From assembly GCA_963819115.1 (NCBI GenBank), contig CAWFUR010000001.1, positions 186,001 through 250,000 on the forward strand: DNA of 64,000 nt. Direction: 5' to 3'. Under the pieces are notes generated by a model. The model was given only the letters and a program-made list of their open reading frames with translations. It did no database searches and was not told the origin of the DNA. Position 1 is the stretch's first letter, and the number at the start of each line of letters is the position of its first letter. The DNA comes from JACVRW01 sp963819115. GTDB lineage: Bacteria > Actinomycetota > Thermoleophilia > Solirubrobacterales > Thermoleophilaceae. A program made the translations under genes and the position numbers. Of the stretch, positions 41,772-48,980 are shown piece after piece.

Positions 41772-41820
41772 AGAGATCTCTTAACAGCTATTGACATATC
41801 TCTCGATAGACTGCTAGGCT
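41772..41820 (+). promoter_or_regulatory. promoter and operator of the monooxygenase operon
   Basis: A -35-like TTGACA at 41791-41796 and -10-like TAGGCT at 41815-41820, 18 bp apart, lie 82 bp before the monooxygenase ATG. Just upstream is a perfect 10-bp palindrome AGAGATCTCT (41772-41781), and the spacer contains the related ATCTCTCGATAG, so TetR binding would cover the promoter. Confidence 0.6.
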
Positions 41821-41901
41821 CCTCGCCCGGGCTGGTCAAGCGGACGCCTTATTTGTCAGTGACCCGGCACCCCGTCAGGGGCTGGGAGAGACGGAGAGTC
41901 G

Positions 41902-43551
41902 ATGAGCAGCACAGAGCAGGTACCAGTCGCGATCGTGGGCGGCGGTGTCGTCGGCGTCACGCTCGCGCTGATGCTGGCCCGGCGCAGGATCGGCACCGTC
42001 GTGTTCGAGCGCGAACTCGAGCCGCATCGGTTGCCGCGGGCTCACGCTGTGAATCCTCGGACGATCGAGGTGCTGAGAGAGATCGGTATCTCCGACACGG
42101 AGCTGCGCCGGGTGGGGGCGCCGAAGGATCTGACCAGCGAGGTGCGGTTCGCGACCACGCTGACTGGCCATTGCTTCGGAACGCTGCCCTACGAGCGCCA
42201 AGACGATGACGTCCGCGATGTCACCCCGTCGCCGCTGGTCAACATCCCGCAGCCGGCGCTCGAGGGGTTGCTGCTCGATCGCGTCGCGTCGGAGCCGCTG
42301 ATCGACCTGCGCCGCGATCACTGCTGGCTGTCGGCCGAGCAGGAGCGGGAGGGAGTGGTCTCGCTGGTGCGCACGCCCGAGGGCTCCCAGATCTTCCAGT
42401 CGCGTTATCTGGTGGCGGCCGATGGCGCGGCGAGCAGCGTTCGCGAACAGCTCGGGATAACGATGTCCGGTTTCGAGGAGCTCGCCGCGGCCATCTCGAT
42501 CACGTTCCGGGCTGACCTTACCGAGTTCGTGCGCACCCGCCCCGGTGTCTTGCATTGGCTTTTCGGACCGGTGCACAGGGGGGCGCTGATCGCGTATCTG
42601 CCGGATCGCCTGTGGACGTACGGGATCGCCATGCCCCAGGGCATGATCGACATGGCCGCGTTCAGCGGCGAGAGTGTTGAGGAACTGATCCGGGCCGCGC
42701 TCGGGCCCGAGGCCGCCCAGGTCCCGTTCGAGGTGATCGCGGTGACACCCTGGACGGTCCGCGCGCAGGTCGCCGGCGCCTACCGTGTCCGCAGCCTCCT
42801 GCTCGCCGGTGATGCTGCGCATCGCTTCCCACCGTTGGGCGGTCTCGGTGTCAACACCGGCCTGCAGGACGCGCACAACCTCGCGTGGAAGCTGGCCGCG
42901 GTGCTCGACGGCTGGGCCACGGAGGAGCTCTTGGAGAGCTACGAGCGTGAGCGCCGGCCTGTCGCACAGCGCTGCTCTGAACAGAGCCTGTTCAACCTCG
43001 GCGCGATGCTGAGCCTCGAGTTCCTCGCCGAAGGCGCCGCGCTGGAGTCCGACGCCGAGCAACTGGCGAACTGGCTAGGGGAGGAGGGACGCAGCGAGCA
43101 GATCGCGCAGGCGATCGAGCTGCAACGGCCGCATTTCGACAGCCTGGCGCTGCAGCTCGGCTTCTCCTACGACCCCGAGGACGAGCCGGTCACCGATGTC
43201 ACGACCTTCCGTCCGCGCGCGGTGAGCGGACGGCGCCTCCCTCACGGATGGATCTCGCGGGAGGGAAAGCGCGTGTCGGTCCTCGATCTGCTCGACCCCG
43301 ACGCATTCACGATCCTGCTGCTGGGCGGCACCAGCGCCATCAAGTTCCCCGCAGGCGTGCCGGTCACCACCGTTTCGCTCGATCCCGCCGACCCGGACGT
43401 GCGCCTCTGGGTAGGCCAGGTTTCCCTGGGGGAGGCTGTCGCGGTCATCGTCCGGCCGGACGGCCACGTTCATCGCGTGGTCGCCGAAGCAGACCTCGTT
43501 GGCGCCGATGTCGGCGCTCTACTGGGTGTTCCGGAAGGAGCGACGCGATGA
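41902..43551 (+). CDS. class A FAD-dependent aromatic hydroxylase
   Basis: A 549-residue flavin monooxygenase of the phenol-hydroxylase/PheA-TfdB type. FAD motif VAIVGGGVVGVTLAL near the start, the DG motif LVAADGAASSVRE near 172, and the GD motif LLLAGDAAHRFPPLGGLG near 300. A thioredoxin-like C-terminal domain (about 430-549) is typical of the larger members. It would use NAD(P)H and O2 to add a hydroxyl ortho to an existing one, making a catechol for the next enzyme. First gene of the operon. Confidence 0.92.
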   Translation: MSSTEQVPVAIVGGGVVGVTLALMLARRRIGTVVFERELEPHRLPRAHAVNPRTIEVLREIGISDTELRRVGAPKDLTSEVRFATTLTGHCFGTLPYERQDDDVRDVTPSPLVNIPQPALEGLLLDRVASEPLIDLRRDHCWLSAEQEREGVVSLVRTPEGSQIFQSRYLVAADGAASSVREQLGITMSGFEELAAAISITFRADLTEFVRTRPGVLHWLFGPVHRGALIAYLPDRLWTYGIAMPQGMIDMAAFSGESVEELIRAALGPEAAQVPFEVIAVTPWTVRAQVAGAYRVRSLLLAGDAAHRFPPLGGLGVNTGLQDAHNLAWKLAAVLDGWATEELLESYERERRPVAQRCSEQSLFNLGAMLSLEFLAEGAALESDAEQLANWLGEEGRSEQIAQAIELQRPHFDSLALQLGFSYDPEDEPVTDVTTFRPRAVSGRRLPHGWISREGKRVSVLDLLDPDAFTILLLGGTSAIKFPAGVPVTTVSLDPADPDVRLWVGQVSLGEAVAVIVRPDGHVHRVVAEADLVGADVGALLGVPEGATR

Positions 43552-43682
43552 GGCTCGCCACCGCTCGTCCTGTTGACCGAGGGCCCGCGAATCACCACTC
43601 CCATCAGCGCTGTCGGCGAGTGCGCAAACCCTGCTTTGCGGCCCGCCGGCCGCAGGGCTCACTGACCAGAGGAGGACTACCG

Positions 43683-44690
43683 ATGCCCCTGCCCCAACCT
43701 GCAGCCGCCCCACCGTTCACCATCACACGGCTGAGCCACGTGATCCTCAACGTTCGCGATCTCGCGGCGAGCCGCGCTTTCTACGAGGAGCTGATCGGTC
43801 TGGTCGCCTCCGACGCCGACGAGCACCGGGTCTATCTTCGTGGCGTGGAGGAGGCGGCGCATCACAGCCTCGTGCTTGTCGCCGGCGACGCTCCATCGGC
43901 TGAGCGCGTCGGGTTTCGCGTCGCCTCCGAGGACGACCTCGACGCCGCCCAGCACTCGCTCGAGGGGCAGGGGTCGCAGTGCGAGTGGGCGGAGATCCCC
44001 CATCAGGGGCGAACGCTGCGGTTCTCCGACGTCGCCGGGGTCCCAATCGAGCTTTGCGCCTCGATGCCGGTGCAGCGGCGTCTGATACTCCAGGACGCCG
44101 AGCACCGCGGTGCCGCCGCCGCGCGGATCGACCACCTGCAGCTGCACATCCCCGAGGTTGCCGACTGGACGGCCTTCTACGTCGCAAACGGGTTTCGGAT
44201 CTCCGAGTATGCCACGCCAGACGGGACGCCCGACAGTCCTCTGCTCGGCGTGTTCTTGGCACGGAAGGGCGACCTGCTCGACCTCGTCGGGGTCACCGGC
44301 CCCGGGCCTCGTCTGCACCATGTCGCCTTCGTCGTGCACGAGCACGCCGCGACCGCCCAGCGGGTCTGTGACTACGCGGCATCACGCGGCTGGCGCGACG
44401 CGATTGAGTTCGGTCCGGGGCGGCACGGACTCGCGCCGCAGCACTTCCTGTACCTCCGAGACCCCGACGGTCACCGCGTTGAGCTGGTCAGCCACGCCTA
44501 CCTGCTCCTTGATCCTGAGGTCGAGCCGCTCGGCTGGTCGATCGCCGATCCGCGTGCGATCACGACCTGGGGGCCGCCGCCGTGCGCGGGATGGTTCACG
44601 GAGGCTTCGGAATTTGCGGGCGTCACGCCGGGCCCGCCGATCATTCCCGGTCCGGATGGGGAGCCCGTGATGGCCGGGGAGGCCGGCTGA
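43683..44690 (+). CDS. extradiol ring-cleavage dioxygenase (VOC fold)
   Basis: A 335-residue type I extradiol dioxygenase with two VOC domains (about 18-125 and 148-270). The second domain carries the presumed iron ligands His (IDHLQLHIP, near 151), His (RLHHVAFVV, near 213) and Glu (GHRVELVSH, near 267), plus the catalytic region PGRHGLAPQHFLYLRDP. A strong GAGGAGG precedes ATG 43683. It would open the catechol made by the hydroxylase by meta cleavage. Confidence 0.9.
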   Translation: MPLPQPAAAPPFTITRLSHVILNVRDLAASRAFYEELIGLVASDADEHRVYLRGVEEAAHHSLVLVAGDAPSAERVGFRVASEDDLDAAQHSLEGQGSQCEWAEIPHQGRTLRFSDVAGVPIELCASMPVQRRLILQDAEHRGAAAARIDHLQLHIPEVADWTAFYVANGFRISEYATPDGTPDSPLLGVFLARKGDLLDLVGVTGPGPRLHHVAFVVHEHAATAQRVCDYAASRGWRDAIEFGPGRHGLAPQHFLYLRDPDGHRVELVSHAYLLLDPEVEPLGWSIADPRAITTWGPPPCAGWFTEASEFAGVTPGPPIIPGPDGEPVMAGEAG

Positions 44691-44749
44691 GGTGACCACA
44701 TCGACCCAGGCTCACACACGGCAAACACCGGCGGCCTGATGAGGCGCGG

Positions 44750-45532
44750 ATGAATCTCGGGATCGCCGGCCGCCGTGCGCTGCTTTGCGGCTCCAGCCGC
44801 GGCCTGGGCCGCGCCTGCGCCGAGGCGCTGGCCGAGGATGGCGTTCACGTTGTCATCAACGGTCGAGACCAGGCGAGCGTTGACGCGACCGCCATGAAGC
44901 TCAAAGAGCGCTTCAGCCGCGTGGAGGTGACGCCCCTCATCGCCGACGTCACGACCGCGGAGGGCAGGGACGCGCTGCTCGAAGCGTGCCCGGGGCCGGA
45001 CATCCTGCTCACCAACAACGCCGGTCCGCCACCCGGGCCGTTCCTGGAGTGGGAGCAGCAGGACTGGGAGGAGGCTCTGCAGGCGAACCTCGTCGCGGGC
45101 CTGATGCTGATTCGGGCCGTGCTCCCGGGGATGCGGGAGCGGCACTTCGGCCGGATCGTGAACGTCGCCTCGGCAATGGTCACCTCGCCGCACCCCCTGA
45201 TGAGTCTCTCCACCGCCCCCCGGGCGGGCCTCCTCGCCGTGAGCAAGGGCCTCGCCCGTGAGGTCGCCGGCGACAACGTGACGATTAACACACTGCTGCC
45301 CGAGCGCTTTGACACCGATCGCCAGGTGCTCATGGCCCGCCTCCAAGCGCAAGCTCTCGGGACCACCTACGAGCAGGCCCGGGAGCAGATCGCCTCGAGC
45401 CTGCCCGCCGGCCGCTTCGGACGCCCCGAGGAGTTCGGTGCCATGTGTGCCTTCTTGTGCAGCAATCTGGCCGGCTTCATCTCAGGCAACGCGATCCACC
45501 TCGACGGCGCCAGCTACCAAGGCCTCGTCTAA
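44750..45532 (+). CDS. SDR family oxidoreductase lacking the YxxxK pair
   Basis: A 260-residue short-chain dehydrogenase-fold protein: cofactor loop CGSSRGLGRACAEAL, TNNAGPPPG, and the C-terminal GNAIHLDGASYQG. At the active-site helix, where YxxxK is expected, it reads SLSTAPRAGLLAV (SxxxR), so normal SDR chemistry is doubtful. Such variants are common in aromatic and thioester pathways. Third gene of the operon, 59 bp after the dioxygenase. ATG 44750. Confidence 0.85.
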   Translation: MNLGIAGRRALLCGSSRGLGRACAEALAEDGVHVVINGRDQASVDATAMKLKERFSRVEVTPLIADVTTAEGRDALLEACPGPDILLTNNAGPPPGPFLEWEQQDWEEALQANLVAGLMLIRAVLPGMRERHFGRIVNVASAMVTSPHPLMSLSTAPRAGLLAVSKGLAREVAGDNVTINTLLPERFDTDRQVLMARLQAQALGTTYEQAREQIASSLPAGRFGRPEEFGAMCAFLCSNLAGFISGNAIHLDGASYQGLV

Positions 45533-45542
45533 GCAGCACTCG

Positions 45543-45688
45543 CGTCCAGTCGAGCTCTGAGAGGCGCTCGCCCGGCTCCTCGCCATGGAACTCCTCGAGT
45601 GCCTGCGCGACGCGCTGGTGCATCCGTGCCCGGCGTGTTGCCCCGAGTGCCTCATAGAGCGTCTCGTTGATGGGGCACTTTTCGTTGT
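45543..45688 (-). pseudogene. fragment of an AAA/LuxR-type regulator
   Basis: About 48 codons reading NETLYEALGATRRARMHQRV, then AQALEEFHGEEPGERLSEL, a close match to the winged-helix/post-ATPase segment of large LuxR/BTAD-type ATPase regulators (typically 'LYEELSPARRARLHRRVAEALE'). No start, ATPase or HTH domain surrounds it. A decayed remnant of a deleted regulator gene. Confidence 0.6.
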
Positions 45689-45692
45689 GCAT

Positions 45693-45730
45693 CCAGGGTA
45701 GCGGCTTGTTACCCACCCGCGTTACCCTGG
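45693..45730. other. stem-loop with alternative pairing
   Basis: Inverted repeat CCAGGGTA (45693-45700) / TACCCTGG (45723-45730) extended inward by GCGG/CCGC. A second TTACCC copy inside the loop could pair with the same GGGTA, so two mutually exclusive hairpins are possible. Either a terminator or chance structure. Confidence 0.4.
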
Positions 45731-45849
45731 GCGAGTAGAGGCCATGCCACAGGAGCTCCAAAAACGGCAAAGGCCCGGAAACCTGGACCTTTTACTCGAT
45801 AGCGGGGGCCCGATTCCTCCCTCCGAGAGACGCTCGGATCAGGCAGCCG

Positions 45850-45868
45850 TATCGTCTAGCGGCCTGAG
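45850..45868 (+). other. tRNA-Glu-like 5' fragment
   Basis: TATCGTCTAGCGGCCTGAG resembles the 5' D-arm region of bacterial tRNA-Glu (usual TCGTCTAGCGGCCTAGGA). The anticodon and T arms do not follow, so it is not a working tRNA. It may be a leftover of integration or recombination at a tRNA gene, or chance. Confidence 0.35.
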
Positions 45869-46017
45869 CGCGCAGCTCCTCAATCGTCCGCGGCGGCAGT
45901 CTTGGGAAGACTCGTTACGCGCTCGCATCTGTCGAAGCGCGACGGTCGAGTTGCGTTCGCCCGGCGGACGGAAGTCGCGCGAGTAGTCTCGCTCCACCGA
46001 TCACGAGGAGGTGCACG

Positions 46018-46914
46018 ATGGCGACGACGAGCGAGGGGACCGTGCCCTTCCAGGGGTATCGCACCTGGTATCGAGTCGCGGGCGAGCTCGCGGGACCAAG
46101 CGGAAAGCTGCCACTGCTCGTTCTTCACGGGGGCCCGGGCTTCCCCCACGACTACCTGGAGGACCTGGCCTCGCTGGCGGACGACGGACGCCCGGTCGTC
46201 TTCTACGACCAGATCGGCTGCGGGAAGTCCGATCACCCGGACGACGATGCCCTGTGGACCATGGCCACCTTCGTCGAGGAGGTCGCCGCCGTGCGGGACG
46301 CCCTCGGGCTCGAGCGCGTCCACCTGCTCGGTCACTCCTGGGGCGGTTGGCTGGCTCTCGAGTACGCCCTCGACCGACCGAGCGGGCTTGCCAGCCTCGT
46401 TCTCGCAAGCTCCGGCGCCAGCCTCCCCGCCTTCGCGACCGAGACCCGGCGGTTGAAGGAGTCGCTGCCCGCCGACGTGCAGGAGGTCATCGACCGCCAC
46501 GAGGCCGAGGGAACTACCGACGATGACGCCTACACAGAGGCCACGATGGCCTACTACACGCAGTGGGTCTGCCGCCTCGATCTGCCCTGGCCCGAGCACC
46601 TGATGCGCTCGTTCAACAACCTAAACGAGGAGATCTACGGGACGATGCAGGGGCCGGAGTGGAACGTCACGGGCAAGCTCAAGGACTGGGATGTCAGCGC
46701 CCGCCTGGGCGAGCTCGACCTGCCGGTGCTCGTGACCTCGGGACGCTACGACGAGGTGACGCCCGCACTCGTCCAGCCGCTCGTCGACGGGATCCGGGAC
46801 GCTGAGTCGGTCGTCTTCGAGAAGAGCGCCCACTTCGCGATGGCCGAGGAGCCGGACCGCTACCGGGAAGTGCTCGACTCCTTCCTGGGGCAAGTGGAAG
46901 CCGGCGCGAGCTGA
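46018..46914 (+). CDS. proline iminopeptidase-type alpha/beta hydrolase
   Basis: A 298-residue S33-type hydrolase. HGGPGFPHDYLEDL is the family oxyanion motif; the nucleophile Ser107 lies in LLGHSWGGWLALEYAL; the acid is in TSGRYDEVTP and the base in KSAHFAMAEEP. These enzymes release N-terminal proline from peptides, though relatives act on esters and amides. A GAGGAGG site precedes ATG 46018. It stands alone between rearranged stretches. Confidence 0.88.
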   Translation: MATTSEGTVPFQGYRTWYRVAGELAGPSGKLPLLVLHGGPGFPHDYLEDLASLADDGRPVVFYDQIGCGKSDHPDDDALWTMATFVEEVAAVRDALGLERVHLLGHSWGGWLALEYALDRPSGLASLVLASSGASLPAFATETRRLKESLPADVQEVIDRHEAEGTTDDDAYTEATMAYYTQWVCRLDLPWPEHLMRSFNNLNEEIYGTMQGPEWNVTGKLKDWDVSARLGELDLPVLVTSGRYDEVTPALVQPLVDGIRDAESVVFEKSAHFAMAEEPDRYREVLDSFLGQVEAGAS

Positions 46915-46966
46915 TCAAGCCAACGCCGTCGCACTCGCCAGCACGGGGAGCCAGTCCAGCGGCTTC

Positions 46967-46986
46967 CGCTTGCGCGTGAAAGCAGA
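46967..46986 (+). repeat. 20-bp direct repeat, left copy
   Basis: CGCTTGCGCGTGAAAGCAGA; the same sequence with one change recurs at 48187-48206. The two copies flank the FUSC-like membrane protein gene. Confidence 0.6.
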
Positions 46987-47092
46987 GCAATCGCGCTCCC
47001 GACGCTCACCGGATGTCGGTGCTCGGGCCAGGCCTCGCGGCTGGAAAGCGCAAGCGGGAGCACCTCGCGCATTGCCCCCTCCGGCACGCGCG

Positions 47093-48088
47093 ATGATGTG
47101 CTCTCCCGTGGCGGACTTGGACACCACAGGCGCGGACAGGCCGTCAGGCGCGCGGCGGGTGTTGCACATTCTCGGTGCTGTCCTCGTGGCTGTCGTTTTG
47201 CCTGCGCTGGTGATGGGCGCGCTTGTGGGGGAGTTGGGCGTGGCGGCGATTCTCACCGGACTCCTGCTCGGCGCAACCGGCGCCAAGATCGGCGGCACCC
47301 AACGGATGCTGTTCGTCGCGCCAGTGGTCGGAGTAGCGGCAGGACTCGGGGCTCACACCGCCTACGACTGGTGGTGGGTGGCTTTGCTGGCCGGCGTGGG
47401 CGTCATTGCTGGCGGCGGGATCCGGTTCGGGTGGCTCCCCGCGCTGCTGATGGTTCCCTACGCCGCCACGTTCGTCACTGCTGTGTCGTCGGTGAAAGAC
47501 GCAGTGATCTACGGCGTTATCGTCGGGATGGGAGCGCTCTACGGCCTCGTCCTCGCGCGCCGTTTCGGTGCTCCCGATGTCGTCGACGGAGACCGCCTCG
47601 CCCTGCCGGTCGCTGCGGTGGTGGCGGTCATGTTCGGGCTCGTGCTCGGCTCCAGCGCGGCCATCGGCGTGGCGCTGTCGTGGACCGAGCCGTACTGGGT
47701 CCCGGAGCCGGTTCTCATACTGGTGCTCTACATCCTGATGGGTAAGCGAGACCGGATACGCGAAAAGGCGATCGGTACCGCGCTCGGGGTCGCCGCCGCT
47801 ATCCCTGTGGCGATCATCTCGCCGCCCGCAGGGGTACTCGCAGCAGTGGGGACCGTCGTGTTCGTCATCGCGTTGACGCAGCGCAAGACCTACTGGCTCA
47901 TGTACGGCCTCTACACCTTCTCCCTCGTCCTCCTGCTCGCCACCCCCGGACACGTCGGCTTCGAGGCCGAGGAACGCGGCTTTCAGATCCTCGTAGGCAT
48001 CGGCCTCCTCGTCGTCGGCCTGGCGATCATTCACGCTCTCGGCGCATGGGTGGCAAAGCGCGACCCGCAGCCCGAACTCGCAACCTGA
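47093..48088 (+). CDS. FUSC-like integral membrane protein
   Basis: A 331-residue protein with about ten hydrophobic segments in two sets. The second set carries EPYWVPEPVLILVLYILMGK, then RDRIREKAIGTALGV, which recalls FUSC/aromatic-acid-exporter proteins (YWVP...R...G...G pattern). The cytoplasmic domain of large family members is absent. ATG 47093 or 47096. Substrate unknown. Confidence 0.7.
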   Translation: MMCSPVADLDTTGADRPSGARRVLHILGAVLVAVVLPALVMGALVGELGVAAILTGLLLGATGAKIGGTQRMLFVAPVVGVAAGLGAHTAYDWWWVALLAGVGVIAGGGIRFGWLPALLMVPYAATFVTAVSSVKDAVIYGVIVGMGALYGLVLARRFGAPDVVDGDRLALPVAAVVAVMFGLVLGSSAAIGVALSWTEPYWVPEPVLILVLYILMGKRDRIREKAIGTALGVAAAIPVAIISPPAGVLAAVGTVVFVIALTQRKTYWLMYGLYTFSLVLLLATPGHVGFEAEERGFQILVGIGLLVVGLAIIHALGAWVAKRDPQPELAT

Positions 48089-48153
48089 CCAACGAGCCGC
48101 CCGGCGCCACTACGTCGGAGCTGTGCGGCCGCGCACTTCCGCTTCGGACGAGG

Positions 48154-48171
48154 AGCGGTAGCGGCACCGCT
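48154..48171 (+). terminator. hairpin after the FUSC-like gene
   Basis: AGCGGT / ACCGCT stem with a 6-nt loop, 66 bp downstream of the membrane protein stop. Short but GC-rich; a possible terminator. Confidence 0.35.
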
Positions 48172-48186
48172 CGCTGACCTCGCTAG

Positions 48187-48206
48187 CGCTTACGCGTGAA
48201 AGCAGA
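48187..48206 (+). repeat. 20-bp direct repeat, right copy
   Basis: CGCTTACGCGTGAAAGCAGA, 19 of 20 identical to 46967-46986, 1,220 bp apart. Confidence 0.6.
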
Positions 48207-48299
48207 CGCGATGATCCTGTTTTTGGGGAGCCTTCACCGGCGCCCTGCATCACCTTCGACTCGAACAGCTCGTGTTATCCATCCGGGAAGGTTTCAGCC

Positions 48300-48756
48300 A
48301 TGGCCTCACTGGTCCTGAAGATGTCCGTCTCGCTCGACGGGTTCGTCGCACCAATCGACGGGAGCACCGACTGGGTCGCTGCGGGACGCTCCGAGGACGG
48401 CGCCAGTTGGACCCTCGAGACCTTGAGCAACGCCGGCGCGCACCTTGTGGGTGCCACCACCTATGCGGGGTGGGCCGCCTACTGGCCCGGCGCCTCCGGG
48501 CCGTTCGCCAAGCCGATGAACGAGATCCCCAAGGTCGTGTTCTCGGACTCGCTCGCGTCCGCCGACTGGGGCGAGACGACGATCGCCGCCGGAGACCTGG
48601 CCGAAGCCATCACGCGGCTCAAGCAGGAGCGCTCAGAGGGATACCTGCTCGCTCACGGCGGGGCACGGTTCGCCCGATCGCTGGTCGAGACCGCCGATGA
48701 GCACCACCGTCTTCAGCGGCGGAGCCGTCGCCCACGTCTTCGCGGCGCACCCGTGA
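48300..48756 (+). pseudogene. dihydrofolate reductase family pseudogene
   Basis: The first 120 codons are a good RibD-C/DHFR-like protein (MASLVLKMSVSLDGFVAPID, HLVGATTYAGWAAYWPG, YLLAHGGARFARSLVETADE), a distant paralogue of the gene at 30593. The expected GLIDEY...P..LG.G middle is missing; the family C-terminal end appears in another frame as STTVFSGGAVAHVFAAHP and stops at 48754-48756. So about 40 codons are deleted with a frameshift. A GGGAAGG site remains before the ATG. Confidence 0.78.
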
Positions 48757-48980
48757 TCGCCGTGTCGGAAAGCGTTCGAGGCTCGCCAGTCTCCGGGCGC
48801 TCGATGAGGAGTCGCATCCCTCGCGTCGCTCCGCGGCATCGGCGAGGAGCGCGGGCTACTCGCGGTGCGTCCGCGCCACCACAGCGGCGAGCAGCATTAT
48901 CGGACCGGTCGAGGATCCGGTCGCTGCGCTCCAGCACGACCTCTCGTGGGCGCGCCGGTCGTCCGCTATGGCGCTTGCTC
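48757..48980. other. gap downstream of the catabolic operon
   Basis: 224 bp between the pseudogene and the end of the leftward operon. I see no gene, repeat or convincing terminator in it. Confidence 0.5.

Larger units (their letters stand above)
45533..46017. other. 485-bp region with gene remnants
   Basis: No intact gene. It holds a decayed regulator fragment (45543-45688), a hairpin (45693-45730) and a tRNA-Glu-like 19-bp piece (45850-45868), each listed separately; the rest shows nothing I can name. Confidence 0.6.

Noticed and set aside
45740..45900. Complete tRNA gene
   Set aside because: A T-arm-like stretch near 45803 and a D-arm-like stretch near 45850 are in the wrong order and no cloverleaf closes.
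48757..48980. Small gene in the gap before the operon end
   Set aside because: Open frames there are short, start poorly and show no conserved motif.
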